From NCBI RefSeq assembly GCF_904848665.1, contig NZ_CAJHCQ010000018.1:119830-183829 (forward strand): DNA of 64,000 nucleotides. Reading direction: 5' to 3'. The translations under genes were made by a program, and so were the position numbers. Numbering within the stretch: the first letter of the stretch is position 1; each line of letters starts with the position of its first letter. The DNA comes from Paraburkholderia hiiakae (lineage in GTDB: Bacteria > Pseudomonadota > Gammaproteobacteria > Burkholderiales > Burkholderiaceae). Shown piece by piece: positions 60,181-64,000 of the stretch. Under the pieces are notes generated by a model, which was given only the letters and a program-made list of their open reading frames with translations, was not told where the DNA came from and searched no databases.

Positions 60181-60693
60181 GTGAACGCCATGCCACTCCG
60201 CATCCGCGAAGAAACGCCTGCCGATCACGCCGCCATTCACGCGTTGACCGAGACCGCGTTTCGAAATGCGCCGCATACGAGCCACACGGAGCAGTGGATC
60301 GTCGATGCATTGCGAGAAGCGGGGGCGCTTGCGATTTCACTGCTTGCCGAGGACGAATGTGAGATCGTCGGGCACGTGGCGGTTTCGCCCGTCGCGCTTT
60401 CAGATGGTTCGACCGGCTGGTTCGGGCTCGGGCCGATCTCGGTCGCACCGGCGCGTCAAAGGCAGGGCATTGGCGCGATGCTGACGAAACTCGCCCTGGA
60501 TACGCTGCGCGAACGAGGCGCGGCGGGCTGCGTGGTGCTCGGGGATCCGGCGTACTACGCACGCTTTGGGTTCAAGCCTGAGCCCACGCTCGTGCTGCCT
60601 GGCGTGCCGGCTGAATACTTTCAGGCGATAGCGTTGCGCGGTGAAGTGCCCGCCGCGAACGTGCGATATCACACGGCGTTCGGGGCGGGCTGA
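60181..60693 (+). CDS. GNAT-family N-acetyltransferase (YhbS-like)
   Basis: A 170-residue protein. ISVAPARQRQGIGAMLTKLALDTLRERGAAGCVVLGDPAYYARFGF contains the acetyl-CoA pyrophosphate loop (Q/RxxGxG/A) and the YxRFGF segment typical of the YhbS group. The start is GTG at 60181 or ATG at 60190; the latter is 16 bp after the glutaminase stop, so the two genes are probably co-transcribed. The acceptor is unknown. Confidence 0.87.
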   Translation: MNAMPLRIREETPADHAAIHALTETAFRNAPHTSHTEQWIVDALREAGALAISLLAEDECEIVGHVAVSPVALSDGSTGWFGLGPISVAPARQRQGIGAMLTKLALDTLRERGAAGCVVLGDPAYYARFGFKPEPTLVLPGVPAEYFQAIALRGEVPAANVRYHTAFGAG

Positions 60694-60701
60694 CGCACGC
60701 C

Positions 60702-61334
60702 TTAAAGCGGCGGCCTCTCGAGTCTGAGCCAGCGCTGAACCGAAGGCCTCTGCCACTGATACAGGGCGTACTGCGCCAGCCGTTGCGGCACCGGATCGCC
60801 GTTCAGAACCAGACGGTTCAGCATCAACGCAAGGTCCACGTCGGCGATCGACCATTCGCCGAAAAGATGCTTTTCGCCTTGCGCGAGCAGCGCTTCGGCC
60901 ATCGCAAAGAGCTTGTCTGCGGCGCATTGTGCCGCGGCGGAGAGTGGCGTCGCGCTCGGGCCGTAAAACACGACCTCGGTCGAGCGCTCCTGGCGGATTG
61001 GCATGAGATCGCTGCGCAGCCACGCCTGAACCTGGCGCGCGCGGGCGCGTAGTTGCCGGTCCCTCGGATAGAGCGCAACGCCGGGCATCGTTTCGTCCAG
61101 GTACTCCGTAATCGCCGAGGATTCCGAGAGCGCGAAGCCCTCGTGGATCAGGGTCGGCACGCGCCGCGTAAGCGACTTCGCCGCAAAATCCGGCTTCTGG
61201 TTCTCGCTTTTCCCGAGATCGACGGTTGAAAGCTCGAACGTAAGCGCCTTCTCGTGCAGCGCGACGAAGACAGACATCGCGTAGGGACTGGCGTATTGAG
61301 CGTCGGTGTAAAGCTGGAGAGTTGGATTTGTCAA
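60702..61334 (-). CDS. Glutathione S-transferase, YfcF-like
   Basis: About 210 residues. An N-terminal thioredoxin-like domain (about 1-80: PTLQLYTDAQYASPYAMSVFVALHEK...ALSESSAITEYLDE, with the SS glutathione-carboxyl pair) is followed by the all-helical GST domain. It resembles E. coli YfcF. The best start is a TTG at 61334 with GGAG 5 bp upstream; the frame continues another 12 codons. It is convergent with the GNAT gene (8-bp gap). Confidence 0.82.
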   Translation of the reverse strand: MTNPTLQLYTDAQYASPYAMSVFVALHEKALTFELSTVDLGKSENQKPDFAAKSLTRRVPTLIHEGFALSESSAITEYLDETMPGVALYPRDRQLRARARQVQAWLRSDLMPIRQERSTEVVFYGPSATPLSAAAQCAADKLFAMAEALLAQGEKHLFGEWSIADVDLALMLNRLVLNGDPVPQRLAQYALYQWQRPSVQRWLRLERPPL

Positions 61335-61431
61335 AGTCGGCTCCGTGGTTAGCGTCGACGATGGTAGCAAGCGCGGCCGCCGTCGCGCTTGACCAACGGC
61401 AGGCCGATCGAATCAGCCCCGCCGCCGCCCT

Positions 61432-62010
61432 TCACGCCGTGGTCGAAACGAGCCCCGTAGTCTTGCCATTGGCGACCATCAACTGCGCCAGCGAACTCTG
61501 CGCGCTCTCCAGTTGCGACGCGATCTGGCTGACCTGACTCGTGTCCGAGCTTTGCGACGCCGAGCTCAACGCGCTTTGCGCGCTTTGGATCTGCGCCTTG
61601 ATCTGGCTGATCGCTCCCGAGTTCGAGCCTTGCGCCGCCGCGCTGGAAGTCTGCGACGTCACTTGCGCGAGTTGCGCCTGAAGCGACGCGATGAGCGCAT
61701 TCAATTCATCGAGTTCGCTCGACGAAGAACTGCTGAAGGATGCCGCGCCGCCTCCACCACCGCCTCCGCCCGCCCGCGACTTCGCCGACGTGCTTTGCGT
61801 CGAAGTCGATGTGGTGCCGCTGCTGGACGCGCTCGTCGACGAACCCGTCGTGCCGTCGCCGTTCGAATTCGACGATGCCGTGCCCGAGGAAGCGCCATTG
61901 CCCGCGCCGCTCGTTGAAGTCTGCGCACCGGTGCCCGCATTCGAAGCCGAGCCGCCGCTCGTACCGCTGCCGTAGGCGGTCGTAGCCGGACTAATGGGTT
62001 GAATCTGCAT
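61432..62010 (-). CDS. Ser/Gly/Thr-rich protein with FlxA-like coiled coil
   Basis: A 192-residue protein. The first 100 residues are low-complexity Ser/Gly/Thr/Ala with a run of eight Gly (about 80-88). The rest (100-190: LDELNALIASLQAQLAQVTSQ...ISQIKAQIQSAQSAL) forms heptad-like helices as in FlxA-like proteins. The codon bias and lack of rare codons suggest it is genuine. There is no signal peptide. Several Burkholderia FlxA-like genes of similar make-up exist. The role is unknown; possibly surface or motility-related. Confidence 0.65.
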   Translation of the reverse strand: MQIQPISPATTAYGSGTSGGSASNAGTGAQTSTSGAGNGASSGTASSNSNGDGTTGSSTSASSSGTTSTSTQSTSAKSRAGGGGGGGGAASFSSSSSSELDELNALIASLQAQLAQVTSQTSSAAAQGSNSGAISQIKAQIQSAQSALSSASQSSDTSQVSQIASQLESAQSSLAQLMVANGKTTGLVSTTA

Positions 62011-62192
62011 GGAACCTTTCTCGCCGTAAGTTGAGACGCTACGAGCCGCCGAATAACGCCGTACTCGTGTCTTATCGGCAAGCCTGAAGGGTTCTTGAGC
62101 CCACTCACCCGCTTTTTTTATTCAGCGCCATATCGCCATCTTCGGCAGTCCGGCCACCGGTGACTCTCAACTCTCTCCATCGCTGACGAATC

Positions 62193-62217
62193 GGGTAACG
62201 CTCGACAGGCGTTACCC
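62193..62217. terminator. Hairpin overlapping the stop codon of the flavoprotein fusion gene
   Basis: GGGTAACGC (62193-62201) pairs with GCGTTACCC (62209-62217); the second arm includes the stop codon (TAA, read from the minus strand at 62214-62212). The 9-bp perfect stem with a 7-nt loop lacks a T-run, so it may act mainly in RNA stability. Confidence 0.5.
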
Positions 62218-63885
62218 TCTGCTTGCAAGATATTGATGAATGGCCTGAATGGCGCCTGCTCCTTCTCCGACGGCGGCTGCTACTCTCTTGACGGAATTAC
62301 TCCGCACGTCGCCCGCGGCAAAGATACCGGGCCGGCTCGTCTCGAGATCATGCGGCGGCCGGTCTGCTTTCCACTTTTCGCCGGTAGCGGCGCCGGTCAG
62401 CACAAACCCGTTCTTGTCCAAGGCGACACAATCGCCAAGCCAGCGGGTATTGGGCTGGGCGCCAAGAAAAAGGAAGACGTGCCGAATGGGCTTCTGTTCG
62501 ATTTGTCCCTGCCGGTCCCACACTATTGCCTCAAGTCTCGACTCGCCCAATAACTCGACGATCTGTGTGCTCGTGTGAACCGTGATGTTGGCTGCCGCGT
62601 TGATCCGTCTGATCAGATACGCCGACATGCTTGCGCTAAGTCCTTCACCGCGAACCACGACATGGACATGACGCGCGAACCTCGCCAGGTATACCGCGGC
62701 TTGTCCGGCCGAATTCCCGCCGCCCACCACGATCAATTCTTCGTTGTTGCAGAACCCGCCCTCCATAAATGTCGCGCTGTAGTAGACGCCGCGACCTTCA
62801 AAATGCTCAAGGCGGGGAAGCTCCGGCTTTCGATAGCGCGCACCGGTGGCGATAACGACAGCACGAGCGTACACGCGCTCGTCATGATCGAGGCCAATGC
62901 GAAACGATTGGTTGTCTGTGCAGTCGATCGTCAGTGCCTCGATGGGCACGCCGACCTCGGCGCCGAACTTACGGCATTGAGACAAGCCGCGGCCGGCTAG
63001 CGCCTGCCCGGATATGCCAGTCGGGAAACCAAAGTAATTTTCGATCTTCGAACTGGTGCCGGCCTGACCTCCCGGCGCCTTGGCATCCAGAACCGCCACC
63101 TTCAATCCCTCCGATGACGCGTACACCGCGGCTGCGAGCCCTGCGGGTCCCGCACCCACCACAACGAGGTCGAAGTGCTCGCCATCGAGCCGGTCGGGAC
63201 TCAGGCCGATCGCATCTGCGACGGCCCTGTGGCTGGGCTGCATCAGCACGTTGCCTTGCATCGTGACCACGATCGGGATGTCGGCTTCCGTTACGCCATA
63301 ACGTGTCAGGAGTTCTTTCGCCTCGGGATGCTCGACAATATCGAAGTAGGCCGAGGGTTGGCCGTTACGGCTCAGGAAGTGGCGCAGGTGTAGCGTACGG
63401 GCCGAGGACGTACTGCCAATCACCATCAAGCCTACCTGTTGACCTTTGATGAAGGCGACCCGGCGCAGGATATAGGCGCGCATGATCGTTTCGCTTAGTT
63501 CTGCTTCGGCAATCACAAGCACATGCAGCGATTCCTCGTCGATGACGATGACCTCGCAATCGCTCTGGGCGCGTGTCGTGGCCACCGCGGCGCGGCCGGC
63601 GAGCGTGCCAACCTCGCCGGTGAAACTGCCCGGACCATGTGTGCCAAGTAATCGAGGGCCCTGAACGGACGCTCTGGTCGCCTCGATCGTTCCGGAAAGA
63701 ATGGCGAACATCCCCGTGTGCCGGTCGCCTTCGGTATAGAGGATGTCGTTGGCTTTCAGCTTGCGTCGCTCGCCGTATCGCTCAAGTATTGCCAGTTCCG
63801 TTTCGGTCAGCGTGGGATAGACCTGATGGTAGCGGCTGCCGCCTGACGACAGCTCGTCGGGGTTGCCTGAAGCGTCGTTGCTCAT
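62212..63885 (-). CDS. Cyclic-nucleotide-binding / thioredoxin-reductase-like flavoprotein fusion
   Basis: A 557-residue three-part protein. Residues about 20-145 form a cNMP-binding/Crp-like domain (MFAILSGTIEATR...GSFTGEVGTLAGRAAVATTRA). Residues about 150-235 resemble a glutaredoxin/thioredoxin-like module (VGLMVIGSTSSARTLHLRHFLSRNGQPSAYFDIVEHPEA...IPIVV) with STSS where CxxC is expected. Residues 240-557 form a TrxR-like FAD/NAD(P)H domain (DLVVVGAGPAGLAAAVYAS; VVGGGNSAGQAAVYLARFA; GIFAAGDVRSNSVKRVAAAVGEGA). The region that holds CxxC in thioredoxin reductase reads GGFCNNEE, so disulfide reductase activity is unlikely. The ATG at 63885 was chosen. Confidence 0.86.
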   Translation of the reverse strand: MSNDASGNPDELSSGGSRYHQVYPTLTETELAILERYGERRKLKANDILYTEGDRHTGMFAILSGTIEATRASVQGPRLLGTHGPGSFTGEVGTLAGRAAVATTRAQSDCEVIVIDEESLHVLVIAEAELSETIMRAYILRRVAFIKGQQVGLMVIGSTSSARTLHLRHFLSRNGQPSAYFDIVEHPEAKELLTRYGVTEADIPIVVTMQGNVLMQPSHRAVADAIGLSPDRLDGEHFDLVVVGAGPAGLAAAVYASSEGLKVAVLDAKAPGGQAGTSSKIENYFGFPTGISGQALAGRGLSQCRKFGAEVGVPIEALTIDCTDNQSFRIGLDHDERVYARAVVIATGARYRKPELPRLEHFEGRGVYYSATFMEGGFCNNEELIVVGGGNSAGQAAVYLARFARHVHVVVRGEGLSASMSAYLIRRINAAANITVHTSTQIVELLGESRLEAIVWDRQGQIEQKPIRHVFLFLGAQPNTRWLGDCVALDKNGFVLTGAATGEKWKADRPPHDLETSRPGIFAAGDVRSNSVKRVAAAVGEGAGAIQAIHQYLASRG

Positions 63886-64000
63886 GGCGGGCTTATATGG
63901 GCGCCTCCCGGTTTGCCAGGTGATGTTCAATGTGCGGCGCACAGGATCAGGTTGCAGACTTATATCCGGCCTTTGATGCGGACACGGGTCCGCCGGCCCT
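63886..64000. other. Window end: upstream region of the flavoprotein fusion gene
   Basis: About 115 bp after the start of the fusion gene, containing its promoter and probably the end of another transcription unit. No feature can be supported. Confidence 0.4.

Noticed and set aside
1..64000. tRNA, rRNA, CRISPR arrays, insertion sequences, integrases and toxin-antitoxin pairs
   Set aside because: I searched by eye for cloverleaf-like sequences, spaced direct repeats and transposase or integrase motifs and found none that could be supported. A computational search would be decisive.

Overview
The window is a GC-rich (clearly above 60 % by eye), densely coded stretch of a beta-proteobacterial chromosome. 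It most likely belongs to a Burkholderiaceae member of the Paraburkholderia/Caballeronia/Burkholderia group. This is inferred from codon usage, the H-NS-like proteins with histone-H1-like tails, the abundance of LysR/AraC/RpiR regulators and MFS carriers, and the mix of catabolic operons. No rRNA, tRNA, CRISPR array, insertion sequence or prophage was found. The two genes that look like core functions (citrate synthase, MreB) stand without their usual partners, so they look like paralogues on an accessory or secondary replicon. That last point is inference.

Layout. 0-9 kb: the C-terminal part of an Lhr-type helicase, a zinc/cadmium/lead P-type ATPase divergent from its MerR/CadR regulator across a textbook 19-bp-spaced MerR promoter, an M20 dipeptidase, a small membrane protein, a LysE exporter and a YodC-like protein. 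9.4-13.7 kb: an RpiR regulator followed by a C45 Ntn-hydrolase, a class III aminotransferase and an AhpD-like protein. A shared AACAWATGTT motif suggests common control. 13.8-18.7 kb: an accessory patch with a GGCT-like enzyme, a lipoprotein, a DUF429 protein, a tandem-domain H-NS protein and a LexA-box-controlled Y-family polymerase. 18.8-28.2 kb: an AraC regulator and a catabolic group of two MFS carriers, a methylmalonyl-CoA decarboxylase-like protein, a class III CoA-transferase, a LysR regulator, an orphan substrate-binding protein and a trans-3-hydroxy-L-proline dehydratase. 28.3-33.2 kb: small secreted proteins, a second H-NS-like protein, a Nudix hydrolase, a haloacid dehalogenase, and an MFS carrier divergent from a frameshifted LysR gene.

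33.2-44.4 kb is the most coherent block. It encodes what looks like a complete D-lysine/pipecolate/2-aminoadipate route: FAD D-amino-acid dehydrogenase, piperideine-2-carboxylate reductase, FAD pipecolate oxidase, ALDH7 semialdehyde dehydrogenase, 2-aminoadipate-type aminotransferase and DUF1338/HglS-type 2-oxoadipate dioxygenase. It also holds a periplasmic binding protein, an HTH-cupin regulator and a LysR regulator. Two families of repeated DNA elements tie these transcription units together: a 47-bp repeat with a diverged third copy, and a TTTCCNATANGAAA palindrome.

44.4-64 kb: asparaginase, glycogen-debranching-like glucosidase, citrate synthase, two alpha/beta hydrolases, a solitary MreB and a DHA2 efflux pump. 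Next comes a group matching the Pseudomonas dauBAR plus binding-protein neighbourhood (D-arginine to L-arginine conversion). Glutaminase, a GNAT enzyme, a glutathione transferase, a Ser/Gly-rich protein and a cyclic-nucleotide-domain/flavin reductase fusion lacking the redox CxxC complete the window. Overall the window is dominated by scavenging of amino acids, D-amino acids and amides.
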